A stretch of DNA of 64,000 nt from Pleurotus ostreatus/Saccharomyces cerevisiae fusant (lineage: Eukaryota > Opisthokonta). The notes under the pieces are model-generated. The model saw nothing but the letters and a program-made list of their open reading frames with translations. It made no database searches and was not told the DNA's origin. The translations under genes and the position numbers were made by a program. Positions 1-11,557 of the stretch are shown piece after piece. How positions within the stretch are numbered: position 1 is the first letter of the stretch; each line of letters starts with the position of its first letter. Where the stretch lies: NCBI GenBank assembly GCA_024196135.1, contig JAMQCK010000028.1, forward strand, positions 97,404-161,403, written 5' to 3'.

Positions 1-483
1 GGTCCACGCCCCCGCAGTGAATATACAGAGCTGCTCCGAAATCCACCACCGCAAGGGATAGCCGAAGCTCACGGCCATCCAGGCCTGCTCAAAGAGTGAT
101 GTTTCGACTAGCCAGTCAGCGACGCGTTGTAGGGGAGGAAGGTCCGAATAGAGGATACCACTTCGTGTGGCATAGTCGTTATAACTCCACTGTTGAATGT
201 TGAGCGCTTCGAAGGCATCGCTCAGCGGTACGTACCTTCATAAACTTAATCATATCTGCGTCGACCAGTCAGTAAGATGAACGGAGATTTGCGAGGAAAG
301 GCTTACAATACCACGTATAGCCAAATGACAACGCAGTCAAGGTGACAAAAGCAGATGCACGCCGGTTCCATGAGGCCTTGAAGCTCCTGATCTGCGCGAC
401 GATCGCTCCGAAGACTAAAAGTATAAGCCCAAAGTATGCAGCCAGGACGGCCAGCGCAATCAGTTGGTTCCCTTTCATCGAGA
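1..483 (-). CDS. Fungal multi-spanning membrane protein, partial (runs off window edge)
   Basis: Three minus-strand exons join in frame: 483-307, 255-236 and 189-1 (open at the edge). Donors are GTAAG and GTACG and acceptors are CAG. The first exon carries a strong membrane segment (about NQLIALAVLAAYFGLILLVF) and a second hydrophobic stretch ending SFGYTWY. The last exon contains SLFEQAW and RWWISEQLCIFTAGAWT, a tryptophan-rich style I associate with an uncharacterised family of fungal integral membrane proteins; that association is from memory. Position 483 follows a pyrimidine-rich tract ending CCCCAG, so it is probably an acceptor. ATG478 may be the true start after a 5'UTR intron, or coding exons may lie upstream. 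Function unknown. Confidence 0.6.
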
Positions 484-2407
484 CTGGGGAGCGTCAAGAC
501 GACAGCCACGAGCGCGGGAAAAAGAAGCAACCAAAAACTTGCCAAATGCGGTACTCGCGTGAGTGACGGATCGCGTCTGTGACGTGACAAGTTTTGCTTC
601 TCGGCGCCCACAAGCGTCCACTTGCGCAATGTCCTGCCATTCCCTTCAACCCGCACGCCAAGTAATCACCGAGAGATCTCTCCAGATGCATGCACTCTGT
701 ACTCGGAGATTCTGTTGCATCTCGCATCGCTTCGTGCCTCCCGTCAACGCGTCTTGACCGCCTCTTCTCTCACCTATGCCTACTCGTAGGAGCGTCCTTG
801 AGGTACGACTCCTTCGACTCATGGCGCAGAAGGCCCTGGAAGCAGCTGAATCTGAATTGAAGATGAGATGGGCACGCACAAGGCTTACATAACCTCCGAC
901 CTCAGCGCTCGCGGGCGCGTCGTGACCTGATGGAAGATCGACCTCTCGCATTCTCCGTGGTCCTCGGGACATACTATCAAGGGAAACTGCCGCCAATCTG
1001 CCCCAGATCTACCCAGCTGAAGATAGCCGGACACCCTTCGCGGCAGCGCGTGGGAGTAAAGCTCGTCACTGCTTGTTGACTTCCCTGCTCCTTAATACGT
1101 CTGTACGTCGCTTTTCCTGGCTCTTGGGCCATCTCTGACCGAAGAGCGCTTTTGTCATCCCGCACGCCGTCTTGGGTCTCATTGGCTGAACATCCTCGCC
1201 TATCAAAGTTGCTTATTATGGCTTACGGCGAGCTGGGGCTCCTGAACGGAATATGAAATAGATTCAGGCGTATAAAGGGTGCGTAGGCATTATTTCCCAC
1301 AACCACTGTCCCACTACGTCCTCAACGTCTCCCCAGAACATGTCGTCTACCTGCTCTTGGCGTCTGTCCGCTTTCTGAAGTTTTTCCGACGCGGTAAAGC
1401 CTTCGTCCACTCTGTCACGACACCGTCATGGGCCGACGGAGCGCTTGATCGCAGAGCTGTGAGCTTTACTGCAGTCGCGGCACGAGCCGTCTCTCAGCGT
1501 CAAGCCGCTTGTCGGTAGTGACGGTATCGTGACTGAAGGACAGCGGCACCAATCGGTAGGGGAGGACGAGCAGAGCTGCATCAGCTGCAGGGCGACTCGC
1601 AGGTGAGTGGAATGTCTTTCGCGAGAAGCGAATTCTATCGAGCTTACGTCGACGCAGTAGCTGATAACACGCCTCCTGCACCTATCGACTACCTTCATCG
1701 CCCAATATACGTATATCATCCCCTCGACGATTTAATCCATAAACTCCTCAAACGACGGTTACTCCAACGTCCCTGCTTGCGCGAGCGTTACCCTCTTGCT
1801 CAATGTCGCTCTCCTCAGATGATGGGTCTGACTAGTGTTCTACTGCAAATAAATATCTTCTATTATCTTCCATCGTACTACTTATGCTCTGCACTATCAC
1901 TGACCCATACATTGGGTCGCGATTCCAAGAAGCCATGCCATCTCGTCAGTGGAGGATGAAGGGAGACGGTCGATGATCGTTACCCCGAAAGTCTCGCAGC
2001 CTCACTCAAGGCGACCGCCAGGTAAGTCCACATTACGCTCACGCTCTCAAGCGTTGGCCGCCTTCAGACGGCGCAGAGCTTGATAGCACCCTCGCGCAGA
2101 GAACGAAGGTCTCATGCAATAGTTGGGGTGCACTTAGATGGATCTCAGCGCGGATGGGTTTGGTGCGCGTGGCGCATTATGACAGTGCATTACAAACAAA
2201 CAGACTGGGCGAGGATGGTAGTGTACAAACTTGCTGCCGCGTACGCGGGCATGAGTAGGATAGGATAGGGGACGAATCTGTACAGTACAAGATGCGCTAT
2301 GCATCGAGCGAGAAGGTGAAGGCGATGGAGATTGTAATGAAGTGGAGTGAAGGAAGGAATAGATAAAGGAGGGGAACAGGAAAAGAGCGAAAAAGTGTTG
2401 CGCAAAA
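484..2407. other. Intergenic stretch, no supported gene
   Basis: About 1.9 kb with only short overlapping ORFs on both strands and no recognisable protein. A TATAAA box at 1271-1276 precedes an ATG at 1339 by the same distance seen for the small genes near 11 kb. That frame closes after 12 codons and no convincing splice extends it. Confidence 0.5.
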
Positions 2408-4505
2408 CTAGGCCCGACCCTTGCCCTTCTTCGACGTCGTCGCGGGCTCCTGCGCGTCATCGGTCGACTTCTTGACCTTGGGCATGTTCTTCGTCGCTCG
2501 CGGCTTCTTCTCCTTGGGCATGTCGAGGTCGTCGTCGTCATCAACTGCGACGTCCTCGTGGCCACGCTTTACTGTGGCCTTGCCTGTCGCGTAGCGCGAA
2601 CGCAGCTGTCTCGCGGGCTCGGAGGGTTGGGAGCTGGATGAAGCGAGCAGTGCCGAGTTCGAGGGGCCCGCAATGGGGCTGACTGCCTCGGATTCCAAAG
2701 CTGCGGCGAGCTGAGTGGAGCCAGAAGGACCCAGAGGAGTGGCGTCGGCGAAGAAAGATGAGGTCGGGGAAGGTGGCGCCGATTCAGTCAGGGAAGAGAG
2801 GTCGGAGTCATCGTCGTCGTCGGCTGACGACGTCCTCGGAGCGTTATCGTCAGACTCAGAGCCCAAGGAGGTCAGCGTCGAGGTGTCGGACTCATTGTCA
2901 GAGTCCAGGGACGTCAGGTCAGATTCGTCATCGGAGAGGGAGCTAAGATCAGACTCGTCGTCGCCGTCGTGGGCTGGCGCCGCGGAAACAGCTGGGAGTG
3001 GAACGGTGGTGGCCTTGGGCGTGGCAGCGTCATCCGAGTCCTCAGAGGACGCGGTAGGACCAAGCTCGGTCTCGTCCTCGTGCGGCGGCGGACAAGGGGT
3101 CGAGGGTGCGCTGTCACCAACGAAGTCATCATCAACGGTGCGACGAGGCGGAGAACCGTTCCAAAGGGGATTGGACCGGGCGGCTGTGGGGCAGGGGCGA
3201 GTGCCTCGCTCAGATTGAGATGGGGCGTCGGCGAAGTCGTTATTGAAGACACCATCAGTGGTCTTAGCGCGCGGTGCGGGGGCAGGTCCCATGAAATCTG
3301 GCTGGGGCATAGGCTCAGATTTCAAGCCGTGTTTCCGCAGTTTCCTCCTGGCGAGAGCTACGTAGGCGTCCATGGCTACCTGGACTGCCGGCGTCGGCTC
3401 GTACCACGGTTTGAACGTCGGCCAGAGCACCTTCTCGAAGTACCTGAGGTCCTCCGCAGGAATCGAATTGACCCATCCGTTCTCGGGATGTTCGACCCGC
3501 CACTTGATCTTCCATATGTAATCGAACAGGCCGAACGGTGGTTTGAGGTGGCTCCATCGCGTATAACCTTGGCACCCGGGCTTCAACTCGTGACCAATGG
3601 TCTTGCCTTTGGGAAACGACGGTGTTTCTGCGTGCTCAAGGTCATCTTCGATCAAGGCGTCCCCGTGGTCATCTTCGCCCGGATCGCAGAGCATCGCGTC
3701 GATCTTTCGCTGAAGCTCTGCGCCCTTCTTCGTCTTGAGATGTTCGTAAGTTCGGTCGGGGTTGGAAGATATTCCGTAGTAGTAAGGGTCCCTGTCCGGT
3801 CGCGGGAAACCGTAAATATCCCATTCGTACTTGTCGTCGGGATACAGCTGCGGGACGAGATGTTACCCCGCGAAACCATACGGAGAATGAGTACGCACCT
3901 TGTCGACGCTCTTCCCCCAATTTTTCTTAATATACTTGACGTGCCAGTCCAAGTCTTTTGGGCGAAGCGCGATTTCTCCTTGTCCGTACTCTTCCTTCAG
4001 GACAGAAGGTCCGTCGAGCATACCGTGAAAGTCTCGTTGCCCTTGATGCGTATGTCAGTCTGGATAGCAAGTTAGGTGCATGCCATACAGTCATACCTAA
4101 GTCGCAGTTTCCCGAAGTGTCCAAGTTGAGGCTCCTCTCTCCGTTGACCATGATTCCGATGGCCTCGCGAAAACAGAAATACTGCAGGAAATTGAGATGC
4201 GCTCGTCATGTAGGATATTAGCGACATACCATGACCCAGTGAGTGCGCTGAAGGGAGCGTGGAACGATGTGCATGCATTCCAGCCGATAGAAAGCAGGCA
4301 TCATCCCCGTAAATAAGCAGACAGCATAACCTATGAGGGATACGATCTTCTTCCTGAGATAGCGAGGGCGCTCTGCCGGTGTCTCCAGACTGTTTGACGG
4401 CGTACGGAATTCCAGGTACTGCGGGTCGAAGCCGGGAGAGGGAGTGCGCTCCGGTACTCGACCATTAGGCGTGGGACCGTCGCCGCCATCGGGCGCCGTC
4501 GCCAT
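2408..4505 (-). CDS. HNH nuclease-domain protein A with long acidic disordered tail
   Basis: Four exons: 4505-4230, 4181-4097, 4041-3899 and 3847-2408 (647 aa, phases 0/1/0). An HNH-type domain spans about residues 70-150: VCLFTG, then ECMHIVPRS (first His), then LNLDTSGN (Asn), then RDFHGMLDG (last His with Asp). This C-TG...C-x-HIVP...N...H..D order is the classical HNH layout, so metal-dependent DNA cleavage is plausible but inferred. Exon 4 begins with a conserved region rich in aromatic residues and ends in a disordered tail full of Ser/Asp/Leu repeats (SDLSSL, ESDLTSL) with a basic KKGKGRA terminus. It has a paralog at 56378-58571 with matching exon structure and faces dHNH-1 head to head (436 bp between start codons). 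An in-frame ATG upstream is possible; this start matches the paralog's length. Confidence 0.82.
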
Positions 4506-4941
4506 GCTGGGCTCGAGTCGATGTGGTGGCAGAAGACAAGGTGCAATTTTCCCGCCTGCGCACCTTATATAGCGAAGGGCATATGTCATTTCCCGAGACA
4601 CCCATTGTGCGCCCTGGCCATCCTCGTGGACGTCAACGCTGCCATCACTTTCCATAAGGGGATCGTTAAGCGAGGCGTCACCAAAGGCAGCGTTTGAAGC
4701 AGTCTGCGTTGCGAGTTCCCCTTCGATATACTGTCTAAATTAGAACTATCAAAGCGATGCCATGTAAAGAATGCGAGTAAAGGGCAAACACTGTGCAACT
4801 CTGGGCGGCCGAGTACCCTATTTGGCTTTGTGTATCGGCTGATCCGCAATTCGGTCCGATGACCCGCAGTCGCACGCGTCTTGCCTTCACTTCCTTCCAG
4901 CTCTCTTTTCTGCCACCTTCTCGCCATCCGCTGCTGCAACG
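4506..4941. promoter_or_regulatory. Shared divergent promoter region of HNH-A and dHNH-1
   Basis: This 436 bp lies between two head-to-head start codons, so it must hold both promoters. The same arrangement recurs at 56042-56377. I see no clear TATA box. Confidence 0.5.
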
Positions 4942-6229
4942 ATGCCTCTCGTCGACGTCGACTGCAACGACTGGGAGTGTGAACTCACCGGTGCTACTGA
5001 TGATGTGCGCAGTTGCCGTCCCATCCCACTTGACGCATCCAACGGAGACGAGCGAACGGTACTTATCCCAATTTGAAGTCCGCTGCGCATGCCATTGACG
5101 CGAAATTTTGATAGATAGCTCGTCAAGAATGGCTGTATGGACTCCCTCGAGGGGGCCTATTCAATTTCTTGAGGACCCGCGCAAACTGCCTCGTGTGTAA
5201 GTTGATCACCTCTAGCTCACGACGTGCACCCCTGATTTGCGCCTTTGAAGTTCGCAAAGACATCTCGGACATGTACTGTCGAGGGGAGTTCATCTTGGCT
5301 CCAACATTCAGGACCTACATCGAGACAAAGATCTTCATCGAGCATGCGGGTGTGAAGAACCGTCGGGAAAGTGATGACTCCCCGCGACGGCCCTTAACAG
5401 CTGTAAGAAAGTTTTTCGAACTATTTCCTATAACATTACTCATCAGGAATTACAGCTGGCGTCACGCAATGGCCGATATCGCTACGTCTTCATACCAGTC
5501 ACTGATGCCGCACGCGCACTGCAGCGCGACCTGAATCTGCCCCTCCAGACGGAGGATGATCTAAACCATGGGAAATTCCCAGATTCCGAGGAGCCGTATG
5601 ATGAGGGCTCCGACAAGTTCGCCGTAGTCGAATGTCACGCCCATCCTTACTCCGTCTCCGTCTTCGCGCATAAGATGCTGAAGATCCACTGCACACCTCT
5701 GACCGGACAGTGGTTTTGCCTTGCCGGCCAAATCATGTATGATTGGGTCCTCTCCAGGATTCAACCTCCGCAATGGTTCATTGATGCCCCAAAGCTCATC
5801 GATATGGAGCTCGCACCGAGCGAGGGCAGCGGTTACGAACTGCTGTCTGCAGAGGGCGGGAGACCTGAGCCGCTCGCCGTCCTAGGCAACCCCGACCTCC
5901 CCGAAACCGACTACCGCAAAGTCGTCGCTGACTGGACCTACAACAAGGTGGTCTACGGGCATCCGCCGCCCGCGGAGAAGCCCATCCGCTACGACTACAA
6001 GATGCGGCGCTCGACGCGGCTGCACAAGTGCCCCTACGACCGCGATGGCCCACCGCCGTCGCCCATCCGCAGCGGGCCGCGTGCGCTCCTCACCTGCCGG
6101 CGCAACTTCGAGCTCCAGCCCCCGTCATGGTCGGAGCGGAATGGACGGTTCCCGACGCATACGTTTACGAGCAACGACTGGGCGTACTTCGAGTACGGAG
6201 TCCATCTACCAGGTTCCTCGAAGTCGTAG
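4942..6229 (+). CDS. Degenerate HNH-like family protein, copy 1 (dHNH-1)
   Basis: Four exons: 4942-5058, 5115-5196, 5251-5402 and 5456-6229 (374 aa). The N-terminal 120 residues follow the HNH scaffold but lack its histidines: CELTG...SCRPIPLD where CxHIVP is expected, RANCLV retaining the Asn, and RKDISDMYCRGEFILAPT where the last His would sit. Exon 4 encodes the family's C-terminal module: GRYRYVFIPVTDAARAL, VVECHAHPYSV, LTGQW, PPQWFIDAPK, a basic segment MRRSTRLHK and the terminal signature FTSNDWAYFEY. Closest copies in the window are dHNH-5 and dHNH-6. Catalysis is unlikely if HNH chemistry is required; a DNA-binding or regulatory role is only a guess. Confidence 0.8.
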
Positions 6230-7103
6230 CCGCCCGTGATCGACGTTCGGCTTACATTCCGGTGACTCCACCTCGTCTGGTCGCATCCCTGCACCACGGG
6301 GCCTCACCTATGCCGCTGTCGCGACCAGCCACCGTGTGCTAAGCGACATCGCTCTCGCGCTGCCTGCAGCAGCTGCCATCGAGCGCTCGCCTCTATCCGG
6401 TTCACGCCCCCGGTGACGCCCAACGGCTTCATCGCACCGCGCGTGGGGCAAGGCTACCGATCGCCCGTGGTTTCACCTCAGGCGCGTACGCCAGTACCAG
6501 CCTCCGCTGGCGCGCGACAGCGAGTGGTACCCGCGGTATTCCCATGAACTTGGATGCAACCGCGCCCTCCCTCTTGTCGTCGTTGCCTCCGGCTGCGCGG
6601 GGCGCGCCAATGTCGCGCTCCTGGACGCGCACAGCCGGTCGCAGAAATTCATGCGCGGCGCCTTGCTATCAGGACGAGCGATGACCTCAGTCGCTCTCGC
6701 CATCACCAGCGCTCCGAAGGCCTGAGGACGACTGACGACGAAGCTTAAGGTCTGCCTTGACCTCACTCTGAGGCTTGCTGCGCTTCTCCGACGCAGTTTG
6801 ACTTCGTTAAGAAGCCGGTGGTCCTATATAGACATTAGAAGGATCAACTTGTGATTGGGTTTTTGGGATGTCGAAGCTCTTTGTCCTGTAGAGAATTGTA
6901 GCGCTTGTCTATATCTGTATTCGTGATTGTTGAAACGGCGATGGATCAAAGTGTCAATATCTCCATAATGTAGCCATGGGCCAAAGCTCAACGGCTGTCG
7001 AGTTGAAAACGACTTCGTCGATGTTCGATCTGTGCAAGGCCTGCATAATATCCACGTCGTGAGAGCAACCCTGGATATATTTCTGGTCCACCATGATAAG
7101 GTA
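6230..7103. other. Convergent intergenic region
   Basis: Space between the convergent 3' ends of dHNH-1 and COG6. It contains only short ORFs in several frames and no recognisable product, and probably includes both 3'UTRs. Confidence 0.5.
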
Positions 7104-9575
7104 CTACTCCCCCTTCTCCCCTTCCTCCTCCCCAAACCCAAAGATCTGCCACAACAGATGCACCTGCCCGAATGGCCGCTCGCCCCCCAACAACGTCGAC
7201 GCCGCCTCGTACTTGTTCTCCGCCCGCCGCACCGCCGCGCACAAGTTCCTGTACGCGTGTGCCATCCGCCGGAGCGCCGCGCGGTGCACCTCGGACGCGA
7301 GCCGCTGCCCGGCGAGCTGTGCGAGGCGCGGGCTCTCGACGACCTCGAGGCCGGAGAGCCAGAGGGCGAAGGTGTGGAGGGCGGTTTGGAGGTCGGAGGG
7401 CCGGGTGGTGGGTAGTCGGGAGAGGGGCTCGTCGGTTGGTGGGTGCTCGCAGGTTTGGACAGCGTCGTAGAGTCCGGCGTCGACCATGATGTCGTGGTAC
7501 TGGATGGGTCGTTAGCACTCGTGATGTCCAAAGAATCAAGAAGACTCTTACATGCTCCTCCGTCAGCGCCGCGACATGTTCCCGGATCAGCTCTTGCAGC
7601 GCTTCCCGCTTCTTCGCCGTAAACGCGAATGGATCAAGGACGCCGTCCAAGAACGTCAAGCAATTCAACACAAACACCTCCCGATCCCACTTCGGGCGCA
7701 GCGCCTTCTTGTCCTCGCTCGCCTTGAGGCACATCTCCACCGCGGGATCAAGCATCGCGTCGAGGATGTGCGCCCCCGTCTGGTCCTCGTTTGCATCTTC
7801 GTCGCCGGCGAGGGAGGACTGGTAGACAGCCATGATCTCGCGGAGGATCTGCGCGTGGTCGAGGATGACGAGCGGCGGGGTGAGCGAGGGGTCGTCGAAG
7901 TCGAGGGTGTTCCGCAAGAGCGCACGCCCGAGGTTGTCGACCGTGTCATAGAAGACTTGGTAGGCGATCTCCATGATCCTGCACAAGGTAGTCAGTATAC
8001 TGTGTTGAGAGGCAGCGAGGAGACATACTCTTGCAAGGTTTTTGACAGGAGCGCCTGCTCGCTGATGGTCCGCTGCATCGTGAGCATGTAGAATTGCAAC
8101 AGATTCGTGATCTTGTACGAGACGATGCAGCTCTCCTGCGAGCGTATTGTTTGTTGTACGCGAACCTAGAGCAATCCACGCATGTCAGCAACAAATAAGC
8201 TCAACAAGGATCAGACCTCACCTTCAACGGTACGCACAGCTTCGCCACCCCCAGGTCCATCAACTCTCGTATCCACCCCTCCTCTTCACTGCCCTCGTCG
8301 AAGCTCCGCACGCTGCCGACCATTCGCCCGTCGCCGCCCACGCCAAACAGCCCCTCCATGAACTCCCGCTCCGCCGCGATCGCCTGATGCACCCATGCAA
8401 GCATGTCTCCGACATACCGCAGCGGGTCGTGTGCATGCAGCTCAATCGGGCGGGGCAGTCCACCAGGACCTCCGCGCGTCAACGCCGCAAGGAACGCGTC
8501 CATCAAGGTCTGCGATCGCGTCTGCGCGAGCGTAGTGAGGGCGGAGGTGAGGAGCTCGGGGCGGTCGCGCAGTCGGCGGACGGCTTCTGAGAGGTTGGGC
8601 GGGACTTCGATGTGCGTGTCGCGGAGGGCGGTGAACTCGTATGTGCACCAGCGGAGGATCTTGTCGTAGCCTGCCTCTAGTCGGCTGGAAGTTGCGGACA
8701 TGATGTCGAGGCTGAGGAGGTGTTAGACAGTGCATGCGTGTGGGGAGATGGGTCTACGCACCCCGCTTGTGTGGGTCCATCTTCACCGGCCATGAGGACG
8801 CGGCAATCGTCGCGAATGCGCTGGGTCTTGTCCATGGCGGCGAAGAAACGCGGTCCGACGGGAACATCGCGCGAGGTAAGGGCTTCGGCTTCTTCGTCTG
8901 ACAGCGTAAATCGGTCCAGGAAGAGGGTGACGATGGATCGCTTGCTCTCCACCTCATTCCTGCGATCGAGTGAGTACATAGGCTGCGGTCGAGATCGCCA
9001 CCACTCACCGCTCATCGCGCAAGTTGCTCGCCCGCTCCAGCAGCGTCCGGCTCGCGTCGTCCGTCAACTTCAGCTGCGCCTCCGCCTCGTCGCACGCGAC
9101 ACGCATCGCCGCGACGTGCGCCTGCAGACCGTCCAGCTTCTGTTACACGCGCATGAACGATGGGCGAGGGGGACACGACATACGTGCGTACTTGGTCGAC
9201 CTCGGCGAACGCCTGCAGGAACGCGCGGCTGCCCTCCGCGAGCTTGCTCTCCATGTCCTTGCGCAGGTGCTTGCGCGCGCGAGCGGCGGACTCGCCTGGA
9301 ATGAGCTCCTTGAGGGACGCGTCCTTCGCTTGCGTGGGTCGGGGGACTTCATCCTCGCGGTCTGCTTCAGGCTCCTCCTCGCGCGCAATCTCTTTGCCTT
9401 TGGAGGGTGTGGTATAGAGCTCGGATAGGGTTTGAAGAGCTTCGCGTGTGGATTCGTCATCGAAACGAGTGCTGAGGACCTTGTACAGGCGCAAGGATAC
9501 GGGGTTCTTGGGTGCTGACGATGAAGGGACCCGGGACTCGCTGGATAGCGCTGGGGGACGCGCCATTGTCGCCAT
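7104..9575 (-). CDS. COG6: Conserved oligomeric Golgi complex subunit 6
   Basis: Several exons on the minus strand, from ATG at 9575 (MATMARPP) to TAG at 7104. The N-terminus has NPVSLRLYKVLSTRFDD, the usual Cog6 opening, followed by a coiled coil (FAEVDQ/KLDGLQAHVAAMR). Next come KRSIVTLFLDRFTLSDEE, FFAAMDKTQRIRDDCRVL, the central RLEAGYDKILRWCTYEF, then HDPLRYVGDMLAWVHQA and ILREIMAVYQSS. The assembled length of about 700 residues is normal for the family. COG6 belongs to lobe B of the COG tether, which guides intra-Golgi retrograde vesicles. It neighbours another trafficking gene, VPS11, 3.5 kb away. Exon limits were read by eye; the start could be the second Met at 9566. Confidence 0.93.
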
Positions 9576-10729
9576 GCTGAGGGGAATGAGATACGGAAGT
9601 CCTTGTCTGGCACATATACGCACCTTGTTGGCCTTCGGCGCTTGACGCGTGCTCAGCGAAGGTGAGAACGAAAGGAGAACAATAGCGGCCAAATTGACCA
9701 TGTTTGGGTTATCGGAGGTGGCGGCCCGCCGGATGCCTTGCTTCAGGCCTTCATCTCGATAGACCCGCACGAAGCTCAAGGGTCTTCAGCATCCTTCGAC
9801 CACAGTAATCCCACGTAATCTGGTAATCTGCAGTACCCTCTGATATGCTCACGAATGTCTACAACGTTTAATCCATGCGTTCTGCTAAGAGATCTGTCCG
9901 ATTTTTGCACCTTCACGCATCGTCTAGTCGTTCCCCGCCAGGATGCTCGATTGCAACTCGAGAAAGGATGGTTACTGCTCGCGACTCAGTCGCGCATCTG
10001 CCTGATCTACAGTGTCTTTTCCCAGACCCTAGTGCAAATCCACATCCCATCGTTTGGACTGACTTGGTAGTTCTCTCGTGTCTCGGCTCTCGAGCTTGCA
10101 GCCTCACGCTCCCTGCCCTATTCTTGCACAAAGCCATGAAGGTGCGGGACAGCTGTGGATGCTGCTGAACGATAGCTGAGTTTCAGCCCTCCGATAGCAC
10201 GACGGCGCGCAACCGCAAGGTACGATACAGGCTGAATCCAGGCTGGATAGTCCGACGAGGGATGGAGACAGTGCTGTCCAGTTCGGAGGTCCGTCTGCGG
10301 TCATCGCTACGGCTTTTGACGCGCATCTTGAAGCAAGATGATCCTGGAATGACCTGTTGGCACTTCTGTTGAATGAGCTCTGCAGCTCTTCGGACGTGAC
10401 CATCTAGAGGTCTCGAGCTCTGCTCCATGTTCTGCGCGTATCGCTGACTTTCAATTGTAGTCTTCCTCCTGTCCGTTCAGCTCGCCTGCCCATCGCTATC
10501 TGGAGACCCCATCGGCGCATCCACTTCATTGTCGCTCGCATACCGAGCGGTCCGAGCCTCATCCCTCCTTCACGTATGTCTGCCCATATCCATCACTTCC
10601 ACCCATATGCTCAGGGCACTCCAGATATCGAGCTGTTTATCAGGGCGTCAACAACAGCAGTATAAAAGCGGTCGATAGGTCGTCTTCAAGCAGCGACCAC
10701 CTCACCAACCGGTCTCCGACATCTCCATC
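9576..10729. other. Intergenic between COG6 and the first mini-gene
   Basis: Holds the COG6 5' flank and the promoter of the mini-gene at 10730. ORFs are short, overlapping and without recognisable content. Confidence 0.5.
10661..10668 (+). promoter_or_regulatory. TATA box of Cys-rich peptide gene 1
   Basis: TATAAAAG lies about 69 nt upstream of the start codon, close to the spacing at the two following mini-genes. Confidence 0.7.
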
Positions 10730-10930
10730 ATGCAATTCTTCACCAAGATCTTCGCCGCCGCTGCGCTTTTCGCTGTAGCCGCGTCTGCTATGCCGGCTAG
10801 CGACCTCGAGATTGAGACCCGTGCGGATGTGAGTGTGCGATTTTGCTCTTCCGGTCTCGTTAGTCTGATGCTGGGACAGGGCTCGATCATCTGCCGCCGC
10901 GATGGGCAGCTTACTTGCTGCGCGTGCTGA
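10730..10930 (+). CDS. Small secreted cysteine-rich peptide 1 (49 aa)
   Basis: Two exons, 10730-10828 and 10880-10930, joined over a 51-nt GT-AG intron. Residues 1-20 form a signal peptide (MQFFTKIFAAAALFAVAASA). The mature part is an acidic linker (DLEIETRAD) followed by GSIICRRDGQLTCCAC, with four Cys in the pattern C-R-R-x5-C-C-x-C. The intron is in frame and stop-free, so unspliced RNA would give a 66-residue form. The gene at 11558 has the same layout, intron position and Cys pattern. No known family recognised; it could be an apoplastic effector-like, antimicrobial or signalling peptide. A CaaX mating pheromone is unlikely because a secretion signal is present. Confidence 0.78.
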   Translation: MQFFTKIFAAAALFAVAASAMPASDLEIETRADVSVRFCSSGLVSLMLGQGSIICRRDGQLTCCAC

Positions 10931-11557
10931 GATGTATTGTGAGTGTGAGTTTTTGACTGCTTGTCGTGTTGAATCATCGACTGACATTGGCTCCAGAGAC
11001 TTCCGCCTGGACTGGGCGCGCGAGCGTGGGGCGCCGGAAGAAGTTCCATAACTTTGTAGACGATCGCCTGAATATACAAGACTGCTAGGAAGCCAGACCA
11101 GATCCGCGAAGCCGTATAATGGTGAAGTCCTGAGGCCACAAGATGCTGTTTCCGTGGCTTTCTCGCAACGCTACCATCGTTCGACTGCTACAAGGCTGAG
11201 CGTATGGAGCACCCAGGCGCTTCGTCAAACGATGTCTATGGGTTGAGCTGCCTATCCTCCGAGCTTATCGCTGAATTCATCGGGTAGGACCGCCCGCTAT
11301 GCCTGTCTCCGCTATGCGCGGCGGCCCAAGATCCTCAACAAGTCAATCGCTCTGCGATCCCACCTTACCGCCTCCCGCAAGCTGCCGCGCTCTGGTCTAG
11401 CGCGTCCCTTCTTTGCTTATCCATCACTGCCCACCTCAGCACGTCAGATACCTAGCCGTTTATTTACCCCAGGCGACGGCCGTATAAAGGGAAGACGGTC
11501 CTCAGCAAGCGTAATTCTCACCGCACCCAACGACTTTCAAGCTCAGCATCATCCAAC
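10931..11557. other. Intergenic between the two peptide genes
   Basis: Contains the 3'UTR of peptide 1 and the TATA-bearing promoter of peptide 2. No other gene seen. Confidence 0.5.
11483..11488 (+). promoter_or_regulatory. TATA box of Cys-rich peptide gene 2
   Basis: TATAAA about 75 nt before the ATG, matching the layout of gene 1. Confidence 0.65.

Noticed and set aside
303..570. Apparent hydrophobic segment FWLLLFPALVAVVLTL on the minus strand as a coding transmembrane helix, implying a frameshift
   Set aside because: It reads through a pyrimidine-rich tract ending in CCCCAG just before the exon at 483, so it is better explained as the 3' end of an intron.
2715..3218. Long plus-strand ORFs of 167 and 368 codons opposite HNH-A
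   Set aside because: They mirror the Ser/Asp-rich and flanking coding frames of HNH-A; the Glu/Ser-rich translation is the shadow of a repetitive coding strand.
6824..7531. Minus-strand 235-codon ORF rich in Pro/Ser/Arg
   Set aside because: It overlaps the last COG6 exon in another frame; the true frame is the one ending LLWQIFGFGEEEGEKGE.
10880..10930. Peptide 1 as a CaaX-type mating pheromone (ends CCAC)
   Set aside because: It has a signal peptide, the last four residues are not a good CaaX box, and the paralog ends CTCVGA.
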